Positions 52,932-61,439 of a stretch of DNA of 64,000 bases are shown one piece after another. The notes under the pieces are model-generated. The model had not been told where the DNA came from and did no database searches. It worked only from the letters and a program-made list of their open reading frames with translations. Position 1 is the stretch's first letter, and every line of letters starts with the position of its first letter. Both the position numbers and the translations under genes were made by a program. The DNA lies in assembly GCF_040361255.1 (NCBI RefSeq), contig NZ_APNG01000003.1, positions 186,001 through 250,000 of the forward strand. The letters run 5' to 3'. The stretch is from Salinisphaera sp040361255. Its GTDB lineage: Bacteria > Pseudomonadota > Gammaproteobacteria > Nevskiales > Salinisphaeraceae.

Positions 52932-53983
52932 GAGGCGGTGTCCTCCTTGTGGCGGGCATGCTGGCCGAGCGTGCCCGCGCCGCGCGCGCCTTCGGGCAGC
53001 TCGATTTCACCGGCGGCGAGGCGTTTCTTGAGATAGTTGAAGGTCTGGATCGTCTGCGCCCACAGATGATCCCCAGCGGCCAGCGGTTCGTAATTCGGCG
53101 TTTCGCCTTCTTTGAGCAGTTGCGGCAGCGGCGCGACCCGGGTGTGGTAGTCGGCGGCGAAGAACAGCGGAAAGCTGTAGCGTTCTTCGGCGACCTTGCG
53201 TACCCGATGAGAGGTGGCGACAAACGCACCGTTGGTCCAGATTTCGAGCATGTCGCCAATGTTTACCACCAGCGCATCGGCGCGATAGGGCACGTCAATC
53301 CATTCACCGGCACCGTTCATGACCTCCAGGCCGGGTGCGGTCGGGCGCAGCAGGGTGAAGCACTCGTAGTCGGTATGCGCGCCGATGCCCTGGGCGTCGG
53401 TGGCGTTCGGGTCATAGGGATAGTGAATCAGACGCAGCTGGCTCGGCGGTTCGGTGACCTGGCCGAGCAGCGTGTTTTGTTCGAGTCCGAGCGCCTGTTC
53501 GAAGCCGCCCATCAATGCCCGGCCGACGTTGAACACGTCCTGATAATAGGCATAGACATCGTCGGCGAAGCCGGCCAGATCGGGCCAGACGTTGGCCCCC
53601 AGCATAGGCGTGCCAGCGCGTACGTCCGGATGATCGGCTGGCAATTCGAATGACAGGTCGAAGGCTTCCTTGGCATCGGCCTTGGTTGGGTCCGGCGCTT
53701 CCTCGCCGGCCGGGACATAGCCGCGGTGATTGTGCGATTTGCCGATGTAGTAGTGCATCTTGTGTTCGATGGGCAGTTCGAAGAAACGCCGGGTCTGATC
53801 GAACAGCGCCTGTTGGCGGGCCTCGGAAATGCCGTGGTTCACGACATAGAAAAAGCCCACATCGCGCGCCGCACGGCCGAGTTCTTCGGCCGTGGCTTGC
53901 TGTGCCGCTGTGTCGTCGCCGAATAACGGCGCGATATCGATGGCCGGGACGGATTCGAAGGCGGTGGGTTGGCGGGTGGTCAT
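52928..53983 (-). CDS. Isopenicillin N synthase-like Fe(II)/2-oxoglutarate dioxygenase
   Basis: The 351-residue protein has the double-stranded beta-helix of this family: GFFYVVNHGIS near the N-terminus, GAHTDYECFTLL (HxD) near residue 205, ATSHRV for the distal His and RYSFPLFF with the RxS co-substrate motif. It should hydroxylate a small molecule using Fe(II), oxygen and usually 2-oxoglutarate. It lies 269 bp downstream of the carboxylase gene in the same direction, with a hairpin between. The same superfamily contains enzymes that act on arginine or guanidino compounds, but the substrate here is unknown. Confidence 0.88.
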   Translation of the reverse strand: MTTRQPTAFESVPAIDIAPLFGDDTAAQQATAEELGRAARDVGFFYVVNHGISEARQQALFDQTRRFFELPIEHKMHYYIGKSHNHRGYVPAGEEAPDPTKADAKEAFDLSFELPADHPDVRAGTPMLGANVWPDLAGFADDVYAYYQDVFNVGRALMGGFEQALGLEQNTLLGQVTEPPSQLRLIHYPYDPNATDAQGIGAHTDYECFTLLRPTAPGLEVMNGAGEWIDVPYRADALVVNIGDMLEIWTNGAFVATSHRVRKVAEERYSFPLFFAADYHTRVAPLPQLLKEGETPNYEPLAAGDHLWAQTIQTFNYLKKRLAAGEIELPEGARGAGTLGQHARHKEDTAS

Positions 53984-54101
53984 ATCAAACCTCTTGAGAC
54001 GTTTGCGTTTTTAGGCGTAAGCGGCTGGCTATTTCGGTTCGTCCCAAAACGGGTATGGCGGCATGTGAGTCGCGCCCACTCTTGGGGACGCTTCGGATTG
54101 G

Positions 54102-54125
54102 GGTTTCGCACAGCAGTGCGAAACC
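54102..54125. terminator. Perfect hairpin between the carboxylase and dioxygenase genes
   Basis: GGTTTCGCAC and GTGCGAAACC form a perfect 10-bp stem with a four-base loop. It may be a transcript-end or mRNA-processing hairpin after the carboxylase gene, though no T run follows on the minus strand. The remainder of the 269-bp gap shows only short degenerate repeat words. Confidence 0.5.
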
Positions 54126-54252
54126 AAAGGGGCGACAAACTCGTGAATCGCAACGGCCCAGCGCATCAGAGTCGGCGATTCCCGGATGAAAACCGCGACG
54201 CTATCTATGCCCGTTCTGTTGGCGTTTAGTTGCGGACACATGGCTTAAACGA

Positions 54253-57200
54253 TCAAGCATCGCCCATATCAACAATCACCACCGGCTGTCCCGCAGCCAC
54301 GGCCCCGCCTTCGGCAATCGGCAGACGCGCCACGACCCCGGCCTGGCGGGCGACGATCTCGACCTCCATCTTCATGGATTCGACCAGGGCTACGACCTGG
54401 CCGTCCTCAACCGTATCGCCCTCGGCGACCTGCAGCTTCCAGAGGCTGCCGGAGACAGGGCTGTCGACGCCGGCCTCGTTCGCGGCCAGCTGTGCGGTTT
54501 CGCTCACCTCGGGGGTGTGATCCTCGAAGGTGAACTGGCCGTTGGCCCGCCAGCGCGCCATTTCCTCCTGGAACGCCTGTTCGCGCTGCTGGCGAAACGC
54601 GTCGATTTCGTCGCGTACGGGTTCGAGTGCGGCTTCGTGCTCGGCCAACGAAAACTGAACCGTTTCGGTCTTGAGGTCGAAACGCCCATGGATGAACTCG
54701 CGCCGAATCTCGGTGAGTTCGTCATGGCTGACTTCGTAGAAGCGCAGCTGGTCGAAAAAGCGCAGCAGCCACGGGTTTTCGAAGTGGCGGGTTTCGCGGT
54801 AGCGGTTCCACATCTGCAGCGTACGGCCGACGAACTGATAGCCGCCGGGGCCTTCCATGCCGTAGACGCACAGATAGGCACCGCCGATACCGACCGAGTT
54901 TTCCGCCGTCCAGGTACGCGCCGGGTTGTACTTGGTGGTGACCAGACGCTGGCGCGGGTCGAGCGGCGTGGCCACCGGTGCACCGAGATAGACATCGCCC
55001 AGGCCCATGACCAGATAGCGCGCGTTGAACAGGATGTCGCGAATAGCCTGATGGCTTTGCAGCCCGTTGATGCGTTCGATGAAATCCAGGTTGCTGGGGC
55101 ACCAGGGCGCATCCGGCCGTACGCTGCGCTGATACTTGTCGATGGCTTCCTGACAGGCCGGGTCGTCCCAGGACAGCGGCAGGTGCACGACCCGCGATTT
55201 GACGGTGAGATCCTCCACGTCGCGCAGTTCGCATTCGGCGCCTTCCAGATGCGCGAGCAGCGTATCGAGGGCAAGCACGTTGGGGTCGTAGTGGATCTGC
55301 AATGAGCGAATGCCCGGCGTGAGTTCGGCCATGCCGTCGAGCGGGTGCTCGCGCAGCCAGAGCATCCAGGCATGGGCACGAAAACGCAGGGCGATATCCA
55401 GCTGCATTTCGCCGAATTCGATCAGCAGGAATTCGTCGCCAGCCCGGCGATAGACCAATCTTTCGCCGGCCGTTGCTGCATCCAGTTCGCGTAGAATCGG
55501 GCTGTTTCGATCCTCGGCGAAGGCCGGTTTGGGCGTTTCGGCGAGCGTTTCCAGCAGGGTTTGCTGGCGCTCGTCGATCGCCCTTGCAGTGGCGAGCGTG
55601 ACCGGCACGAAGCGCACGCTGTCGCCGGCGGCGAGCTGGCCGAGCTTCCAGCGTTCGGCGCGTACGGTGGTGGCCGGGCAGACGAAACCGCCCAGCGACG
55701 GGCCGTCGGGACCGAGGATCACCGGCATATCGCCGGTGAAATCGATGGTGCCGAAGGCATAGGCGTTGTCGTGGATATTGGACGGATGCAGACCGGCCTC
55801 GCCGCCGTCCTCGCGCGCCCATTCCGGCCGTGGGCCTTTCAGGCGTACGCCGGTGCGATTGGAATTGAAATGCACTTCCCAATCGGTGGCGAATATCGTG
55901 TCGATATCGTCCTCGGTGAAGAAGTCCGGCGCGCCGTGCGGGCCGTAGAGTACGGCGATCTCCCAGTGCCGGCCGGTCTCTTTCGGCGTGCCGTATTCGG
56001 GCTGTAGTTCTTTTGCGAGCGCTGCGGGTTCGATCGCCTCTAACGCGGCCAGCGGCAGCACGTCGCCGCTGCGCAGGGCACGCCCCGCATGGCCGCCGAA
56101 CTGGCCGAGCGTGAAGGTCGAACGCGAGCCCAGATAGGCGGGGCAGTCGATGCCGCCGCGAATGAGCAGATAGCAGCGCGCGCCGCCCTCGATCTTGCCG
56201 AGTTTGAGTTCGGCGCCTTCGGCGACATCCAGCACCTGCCAGTTGTCGACCGGCTCGCCATCCAGGGCGGCGTCGATCGGCGGGCCGGCGAGCACGATCT
56301 GGGTGGCGCGATTGAAACGCAGCTGCGGACCGGTAAGCGTGATCTCGAGTCCTGCGGCGTCGGGCGCGTTGTCCAGCAGCCGGTTGCCGAGCTTGAACGA
56401 CCAGTCGTCGAAGGGCCCGGACGGCGGCACGCCCACGTCCCAGTGGCCGAGACGCCCGGGCACATCCTGAATGGTGGTCATGGTGCCGGCATCGAGCACC
56501 TCGATGGTGGGCGGTGCCCAGGCCAGATCGGCCAGCCAGCGGGTATGGATATCGGCCTGGGCAAAGCGGTCATCGCGCAGTACGTGGGCCAGCCATGTAC
56601 GGTTGGTTTCTATGCCGTAGACCGCGCTTTGTTCCAGCGTTTCGGCCAGGCGGGCGCGCGCCGTATCGCGATCGGGCGCATGCACGATCACCTTGGCCAG
56701 CATCGGGTCGAACAACGGCGAAATTTCGAGCCCGGCCTCGATGGAATGATCGATACGCAGATCATCACCACTGGGGAATTCGACCTGGGTCAGCAGACCG
56801 GCACTGGGGCGAAAATCCTGGTGGGGGTCTTCGGCATACAGGCGTGCCTGGATGGCATGGCCGCGCGGGCTGAGATCGGCGGTGAGGGCGTCGAAATCGC
56901 CCAGCTCGCCCGCGCCCAGACGCACCATCCAGTCGACGATATCCACGCCGTAGACTTCTTCGGTTACGCCGTGCTCGACTTGCAGGCGCGTGTTCATTTC
57001 CAGGAAGAAGAAATCCTCGCGCTTCGCGTCGTAGATGAATTCCACCGTGCCCGCACTGCGGTAGTTCACGGCTTCGCCCAGGCGTACGGCGGTATCGAGC
57101 AGGGATTGGCGCACGGCTTCGGGCAGCGCCGGCGCCGGGCATTCTTCCAGCACTTTCTGGTTGCGGCGCTGGGTGGAACAATCGCGCTCGCCAATGGCGG

Positions 57201-57861
57201 CCACGCGGCCTTGGCCGTCGCCGAAGATCTGAACTTCCAGATGCCGGGCACGTGCGATATAGGCTTCCACGAACACGCCGGCATCGCCGAAGTTGCGCTC
57301 GCCCAGTCCGCGCACAGAATCGAAGGCACGGGCGAGTTCGGCCTCGGTTTCGCAGACCTGCATGCCGATGCCGCCACCGCCCGCGGTGGACTTGAGCATC
57401 ACCGGATAGCCGATCCGGTCGGCCTCAGCTTTGGCTTCTTCGACGTCGTCGAGAAGCGCCGAGCCGGGCACCAGCGGTACGTTCGCGTCTTCGGCGAGCT
57501 TGCGGGCCTCGTGCTTCAGGCCAAAGGCATGCACCTGCTGCGCGGTGGGGCCGAGAAAGACAACCCCGGCCTTTTCGCAGGCCGCAATGAAGTCTTCGTT
57601 TTCCGAAAGAAAGCCATAGCCGGGATGGATCGCCTCGGCGCCGGTTTCGGCCGCGATCGCCAGCAGACGGTCGCGGTCGAGATAGGTGTCGCTCGCGCCG
57701 CCGCTGCCCAGCGAATAGGCTTCGTCGGCTTCCTGTACGAACAGCGCATCGCGGTCGGCCTCGGCATAGACCGCGACGGATGCCACGCCCAGCGCCTTGA
57801 GGCTACGCTGAATACGACGGGCGATGGCGCCCCGGTTGGCGATCAGAACTTTCTTGAACAT
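54253..57861 (-). CDS. uca: Biotin-dependent urea/guanidine carboxylase
   Basis: The 1202-residue protein has an N-terminal biotin carboxylase (about residues 1-450; FKKVLIANRGAIARR, MLKSTAGGGGIGMQV, ECPAPALPE), an allophanate-hydrolase-like carboxyltransferase region (about 480-1060) and a C-terminal biotinyl domain with the biotin Lys in ESMKMEVEI (about residue 1164). Length matches the urea carboxylase family. Its position behind a guanidine-I riboswitch and two DUF1989 genes suggests that the true substrate is guanidine, giving carboxyguanidine. The start MFKKVLIANR is preferred to one 17 codons upstream. The gene after it is not an allophanate hydrolase. Confidence 0.93.
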   Translation of the reverse strand: MFKKVLIANRGAIARRIQRSLKALGVASVAVYAEADRDALFVQEADEAYSLGSGGASDTYLDRDRLLAIAAETGAEAIHPGYGFLSENEDFIAACEKAGVVFLGPTAQQVHAFGLKHEARKLAEDANVPLVPGSALLDDVEEAKAEADRIGYPVMLKSTAGGGGIGMQVCETEAELARAFDSVRGLGERNFGDAGVFVEAYIARARHLEVQIFGDGQGRVAAIGERDCSTQRRNQKVLEECPAPALPEAVRQSLLDTAVRLGEAVNYRSAGTVEFIYDAKREDFFFLEMNTRLQVEHGVTEEVYGVDIVDWMVRLGAGELGDFDALTADLSPRGHAIQARLYAEDPHQDFRPSAGLLTQVEFPSGDDLRIDHSIEAGLEISPLFDPMLAKVIVHAPDRDTARARLAETLEQSAVYGIETNRTWLAHVLRDDRFAQADIHTRWLADLAWAPPTIEVLDAGTMTTIQDVPGRLGHWDVGVPPSGPFDDWSFKLGNRLLDNAPDAAGLEITLTGPQLRFNRATQIVLAGPPIDAALDGEPVDNWQVLDVAEGAELKLGKIEGGARCYLLIRGGIDCPAYLGSRSTFTLGQFGGHAGRALRSGDVLPLAALEAIEPAALAKELQPEYGTPKETGRHWEIAVLYGPHGAPDFFTEDDIDTIFATDWEVHFNSNRTGVRLKGPRPEWAREDGGEAGLHPSNIHDNAYAFGTIDFTGDMPVILGPDGPSLGGFVCPATTVRAERWKLGQLAAGDSVRFVPVTLATARAIDERQQTLLETLAETPKPAFAEDRNSPILRELDAATAGERLVYRRAGDEFLLIEFGEMQLDIALRFRAHAWMLWLREHPLDGMAELTPGIRSLQIHYDPNVLALDTLLAHLEGAECELRDVEDLTVKSRVVHLPLSWDDPACQEAIDKYQRSVRPDAPWCPSNLDFIERINGLQSHQAIRDILFNARYLVMGLGDVYLGAPVATPLDPRQRLVTTKYNPARTWTAENSVGIGGAYLCVYGMEGPGGYQFVGRTLQMWNRYRETRHFENPWLLRFFDQLRFYEVSHDELTEIRREFIHGRFDLKTETVQFSLAEHEAALEPVRDEIDAFRQQREQAFQEEMARWRANGQFTFEDHTPEVSETAQLAANEAGVDSPVSGSLWKLQVAEGDTVEDGQVVALVESMKMEVEIVARQAGVVARLPIAEGGAVAAGQPVVIVDMGDA

Positions 57862-57943
57862 GGCTCGATTTCGCTCAGGCGCGGGTCGTCCCGCATGTTT
57901 CTCAAGGCGCACGAGTCGTCCCGTGGCCGAAGACGGTTATCCG

Positions 57944-58170
57944 CAAATGAACGCGAATGAGCGAACAAGAGAAGACATTTATTCACAGATTTCACAGATG
58001 GCACAGATTGAAGAACAGAAAGAAAATATTCTTATTAGAAATCTGCGTAATCTGCGTAATCTGCGTAATCTGTGGATGGTTCGCAAAGAACGAAGTCTCT
58101 AAGTGCGTATAACTCGCTAGTTCATCCTTCAAACTCTTGCATTTGCGTTTAATTCGCGTTCATTCGCGGA
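57944..58170. repeat. Array of short degenerate repeats before the carboxylase
   Basis: The 330-bp gap 57862-58191 holds CACAGATTT/CACAGATGG/CACAGATTG and then four direct 9-mers (AATCTGCGT three times and AATCTGTGG, 58040-58075), which can pair as a large imperfect hairpin. Words such as ATTCGCGTTCATTCGCGGAC near 58150 recur with opposite orientation at 57945. Similar words lie at 58937-58968 and at 2029-2060. Confidence 0.7.
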
Positions 58171-58191
58171 CGAAAATCTTGGAACCAGGCA

Positions 58192-58830
58192 TCAATCCCA
58201 GATCAGCACTTCCAACGGCGTGGGGTTGAAGCCGCTGCAGGGGTTGTTGAGCTGGGGGCAGTTGGAGATGAGGACGACCACGTCCATTTCCGCGACCATT
58301 TCCACGTACTTGCCCGGCCCGGAGATGCCGTCGTCGAAGTACAGCTCGCCGTTGGCGGTGACCGGTACGTTCATGAAAAAGTTGATGTTGTGGGCGATGT
58401 CGCGCTTGGTGATGCCGTATTCGGGATGATTGGCGATCGCCAGCATCCAGTTGTCGCGGCAGGAATGCATATGCCGCTTTTCCAGGTCGTAGCGCACGGT
58501 GTTGGATTCGCTGGCACAGGCGCCGCCGAGGGTGTCGTGGCGGCCGCAGGTGTCCGCGGTAATGGTGAGCATGACGTTGTTCAGATTCGATCTGAGCTCG
58601 CTGCCCGTGCTCAGATAGACCTTGCCCTGTTCGCGTACGGTATCCACAGCGCTATAGCGCTCGGATGGGTCGTTGGCGTTGAAGAACAGCGTATCGGCAG
58701 CTTCGTTGCCTTCGACGTCGACGATACGAATCGTCTGGCCGGCCTTGACCGTCCCGATGTAATGGTCGCCGGCATCAATGAAATGCCGGAAGCACGCGTT
58801 TTCTTCACGTTGCTGGCTTGCGATGGTCAT
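58192..58830 (-). CDS. Urea amidolyase-associated DUF1989 protein (UAAP2-type; carboxyguanidine deiminase subunit)
   Basis: The 212-residue protein matches DUF1989/UAAP2: GTVKAGQTIRIVDVEGNEAADTL near the N-terminus, the GGACASESNTVRYDL and HMHSCRDNW region with the conserved Cys and His, ITKRDIAHNINFFMNVPV, and the C-terminal CPQLNNPCSGFNPTPLEV. In guanidine-using bacteria two DUF1989 proteins form carboxyguanidine deiminase, making allophanate and ammonia. It lies between two repeat-rich gaps, 223 bp after its UAAP1 partner, in the same direction. Confidence 0.92.
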   Translation of the reverse strand: MTIASQQREENACFRHFIDAGDHYIGTVKAGQTIRIVDVEGNEAADTLFFNANDPSERYSAVDTVREQGKVYLSTGSELRSNLNNVMLTITADTCGRHDTLGGACASESNTVRYDLEKRHMHSCRDNWMLAIANHPEYGITKRDIAHNINFFMNVPVTANGELYFDDGISGPGKYVEMVAEMDVVVLISNCPQLNNPCSGFNPTPLEVLIWD

Positions 58831-58869
58831 GAGTGCTCCTTTGAAACTTTTCGTCTTTGTTCTTTAAGA

Positions 58870-59040
58870 CGTATCCACAGATTTCGGTGATTACGCAGAG
58901 TTAAAAAAACAGGGCGAGATCAACCTGTGGTTTTACATTCGCGTGTATTCGCGTTTATTTGCGGACAAATATTCTTCTTCGTAATCGACAGAGCGTCATA
59001 CACGGATATTTCCTGCCTTGAATCTGCGCAATCTGCGGAT
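58870..59040. repeat. Second repeat-rich gap flanking the UAAP2 gene
   Basis: CCACAGATTTCGGTGATTACG, shortened at both ends, and AATCTGCGC/AATCTGCGG (59021-59038) echo the repeats at 57944-58170. A CATTCGCGTGTATTCGCGTT-like block precedes TTTGCGGACAAATATTC at about 58937-58970. The UAAP2 gene is thus bracketed by related repeats. Confidence 0.6.
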
Positions 59041-59053
59041 CAAAGCCTTTGCT

Positions 59054-59776
59054 TCAGGCAGCGCCTAAGTAATACAAACGGTTGTTTTGGAACCCGCGTG
59101 CGTTTTCGGCGCAGTGGTTCAGGCAAACGTCGTCGTTAGCCACGGGCGCGGCTTCGGCCAGCGCGATATCGACGCCGCGTTTGGGGTATTCGGCGGCCGG
59201 GTCGAGCGGGTGTGGGCAGGTATGCAGGGCGACCAGCGTGTCCATTTCGAAACGCAGCGTGACCGAGTCGCCGGCCTTGCAGTGGCCGGAGACGAACGAC
59301 AGGTTGCCTTCGTCGTCGGCGGCGACCTTCGAAAAAAGATTCAGATTGGCGGCCAGATCGCGCTTGCCCAGGCCGTATTTGGCCAGCTCGATCAGGAAAC
59401 TGTCGTGGCCGGTCTGGGTACGGTCGTTGAGCGCGGCCTGAAAGCTCACCGGCTGCCAGCCCTTTTCGATGAGGTGGCGTTCGTGCAGGTTGCCGCCCAC
59501 GGCGTCGTGCCAGCCCAGATCGTCTTCGATAATCGAAGCGAAGATGCGGCCCATGTCCGAATACAGGCAATTGCCGCGGGCAAGCTTGAAGCTGTGCTGA
59601 CACTTGAGCGTGTCGGGCAGGTTCAGTCGTTCGAGCAGATTTTCCGGGTTGTACATGAGCATGCCGACATTGGTATCGGGCTCGCTCGCGGTGAGCGTCA
59701 TGGTGGTGCCACGACGCAGTCGTAGCGACCAGTGTTGGCCGCCGGGTAGATGGGTGGTATAGGCGTAGTCGCTCAT
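59054..59776 (-). CDS. Urea amidolyase-associated DUF1989 protein (UAAP1-type; carboxyguanidine deiminase subunit)
   Basis: The 240-residue protein matches UAAP1/DUF1989: GGQHWSLRLRRGTTMTLTASEP, VGMLMYNPENLLERLNLPDT and the Cys/His region LARGNCLYSDMGR and HDAVGGNLHERH; the C-terminus has ALHTCPHPLDPA and NDDVCLNHCAEN. It is the partner of the UAAP2 protein. Together they are expected to deiminate carboxyguanidine to allophanate. The start overlaps the ABC ATPase gene by four bases, tying it to the transporter operon. Confidence 0.92.
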   Translation of the reverse strand: MSDYAYTTHLPGGQHWSLRLRRGTTMTLTASEPDTNVGMLMYNPENLLERLNLPDTLKCQHSFKLARGNCLYSDMGRIFASIIEDDLGWHDAVGGNLHERHLIEKGWQPVSFQAALNDRTQTGHDSFLIELAKYGLGKRDLAANLNLFSKVAADDEGNLSFVSGHCKAGDSVTLRFEMDTLVALHTCPHPLDPAAEYPKRGVDIALAEAAPVANDDVCLNHCAENARGFQNNRLYYLGAA

Positions 59777-60546
59777 GCGTGCATGTCCTCCTCGATTTGC
59801 TTTGCCTGGGAAGGCGCGTCCTCGCGGTTGCGTTCCACGTCCAGGTCGTAGGTGATGGTGGCGCCATAGGCCTGGGGCGCCTGCGGGTCGTCACGCCACT
59901 TGTCGAAAACCCACACGCGCGTACCCAGCGCGAAGGCTTCTTCGATGTCGTGGGTGATCATGAAGATGGTGAGCTGCTGTTCGCGCCAGAGCTTGCCGAC
60001 CAGCTCGTGCATGTCCTGACGGATACCCGGGTCGAGCGCGCCGAACGGCTCGTCGAGCAAGAGAATGCGCGGGCGCATCATCAAGGCTTGGGCGATTGCC
60101 AGGCGTTGCTGCATGCCGCCGGAAAGTTCGTGCGGATACTTGTCCAGCGCGTGCTGCAGGCCCACCTGTGTCAGGCGTTCGAGTGCGGCCTCGCGGGCCT
60201 TGCGCCGGCCGGGGCCGAACAGCTTGCCGAACACCCGCGAGCGCGAGAGTTCTTCGGCGATGATGGTGTTGCCGAGCACGGTCAGATGCGGAAACACCGA
60301 GTAACGCTGGAATACCACGCCACGGTCGGGGCCCGGCTCGCCGGGGATCGGCTTGTCGTCGACCAGCAGCTGCCCCTTGGTGATCGACTCGGTACCGAGC
60401 ATCATCTTCAGGAAGGTGGTCTTGCCGCAGCCGGAAGCGCCGACAATGGTCACGAACTCGCCCGGCTCCACGGCGAAGTTGAGCCGTTCGAGCACCACAT
60501 CGTCGCCGTAGTGTTTTTCCAGCCCTTTGGCTTCTACGAGACTCAT
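59773..60546 (-). CDS. ABC transporter ATP-binding protein (guanidine/urea-type uptake)
   Basis: The 257-residue ATPase has Walker A GASGCGKTTF at about residues 35-44, the LSGGMQQRLAIAQAL signature, Walker B ILLLDEPFGALD and the switch ITHDIEEAF. It belongs to the nitrate/sulfonate/taurine (TauB/SsuB) branch. It overlaps the permease gene by one base and the UAAP1 gene by four, so all are translationally coupled. With the binding protein and riboswitch it should import guanidine or a related cation. Confidence 0.95.
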   Translation of the reverse strand: MSLVEAKGLEKHYGDDVVLERLNFAVEPGEFVTIVGASGCGKTTFLKMMLGTESITKGQLLVDDKPIPGEPGPDRGVVFQRYSVFPHLTVLGNTIIAEELSRSRVFGKLFGPGRRKAREAALERLTQVGLQHALDKYPHELSGGMQQRLAIAQALMMRPRILLLDEPFGALDPGIRQDMHELVGKLWREQQLTIFMITHDIEEAFALGTRVWVFDKWRDDPQAPQAYGATITYDLDVERNREDAPSQAKQIEEDMHA

Positions 60547-61370
60547 CAGGATTTACCCTCGTCGACGTGGTACCAGGGAAACGACAGACGCGAGATCCAC
60601 AGCAGCGCCTGGTCGATGACGAATGCCAGCAGTGTGATCCAGGCCACATAGGGCAGGATCACGTCCATCGACAGATAACGCCGCACCAGAAAGATGCGAT
60701 AGCCCAGCCCGTCCTGGGCCGCGATGGCTTCGGCCGCGATCAGAAACAGCCAGGCGCTGCCCAGCGCCAGCCGCGTGGCCGAGATCAGCCGGGGCGTGAG
60801 CTGGGGCAGCAGCACGCGCAGCATCACCTGCCAGGAATTGGCGCCCAGCGTCTGGGCCTTGATGCGTTGCTCTTCGGGCAGGCGTAGCGCCTCGCCGGTG
60901 AGATCTCGAATCAGAAACGGGGTAATGCCGACGATGATCAGCACGATCTTGGCCAGTTCACCGGTGCCGAAGACGATGAACAGAATCGGCAGTACGGCCA
61001 GCGGCGGGATTAGCGACACCACCGTAATCAACGGCGAGAAGGGCGCCCGAAACAACGGCAGCCCGCCACTGAACAGGCCGAATACCAGCGCCGCGAATGC
61101 GCTGATACCCACGCCGATACCCAGCCGTTTGAGACTCGCGGCGGTATCCGCCCACAGCGGAATGCTGCCGGTACGCACGTTCGCCTCGGTGGCCAGCCCG
61201 TGCATGGTATCGGCCATCTTGGTCGGCGACGGCAGCAGGCGGTCGTTGGGGTTTTCGGCCAGCCGGGCGCTGGATGCGCTCAGATAGACGAAGGCGATCA
61301 GCAAAAACGGCAGCAGCGCCAGTGCGACGCGCGCAGGCCGGGCCGGCTTGAGATTGATCAAGCGCTTCAT
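60546..61370 (-). CDS. ABC transporter permease (TauC/SsuC-type)
   Basis: The 274-residue protein has six membrane helices and the EAA-like loop APLEALR-equivalent LRLPEEQRIKAQTLGANSW that contacts the ATPase. Two copies form the channel for uptake with the neighbouring ATPase. The start MKRLINLKPA lies 69 bp after the binding protein's stop, still within the riboswitch-controlled operon. Family members carry nitrate, sulfonates, urea-like or guanidine compounds; the riboswitch points to guanidine. Confidence 0.93.
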   Translation of the reverse strand: MKRLINLKPARPARVALALLPFLLIAFVYLSASSARLAENPNDRLLPSPTKMADTMHGLATEANVRTGSIPLWADTAASLKRLGIGVGISAFAALVFGLFSGGLPLFRAPFSPLITVVSLIPPLAVLPILFIVFGTGELAKIVLIIVGITPFLIRDLTGEALRLPEEQRIKAQTLGANSWQVMLRVLLPQLTPRLISATRLALGSAWLFLIAAEAIAAQDGLGYRIFLVRRYLSMDVILPYVAWITLLAFVIDQALLWISRLSFPWYHVDEGKS

Positions 61371-61439
61371 GAATACGGTCCTTGCGGTACGGGCCGATCG
61401 GCCGCGCCCGTGGTCACGGGCGCGGTCCGGGCGATGTCG

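Noticed and set aside
56089..57960. A 623-codon open frame antisense to the carboxylase gene
   Set aside because: It is a shadow of the biotin carboxylase reading frame in high-GC DNA.
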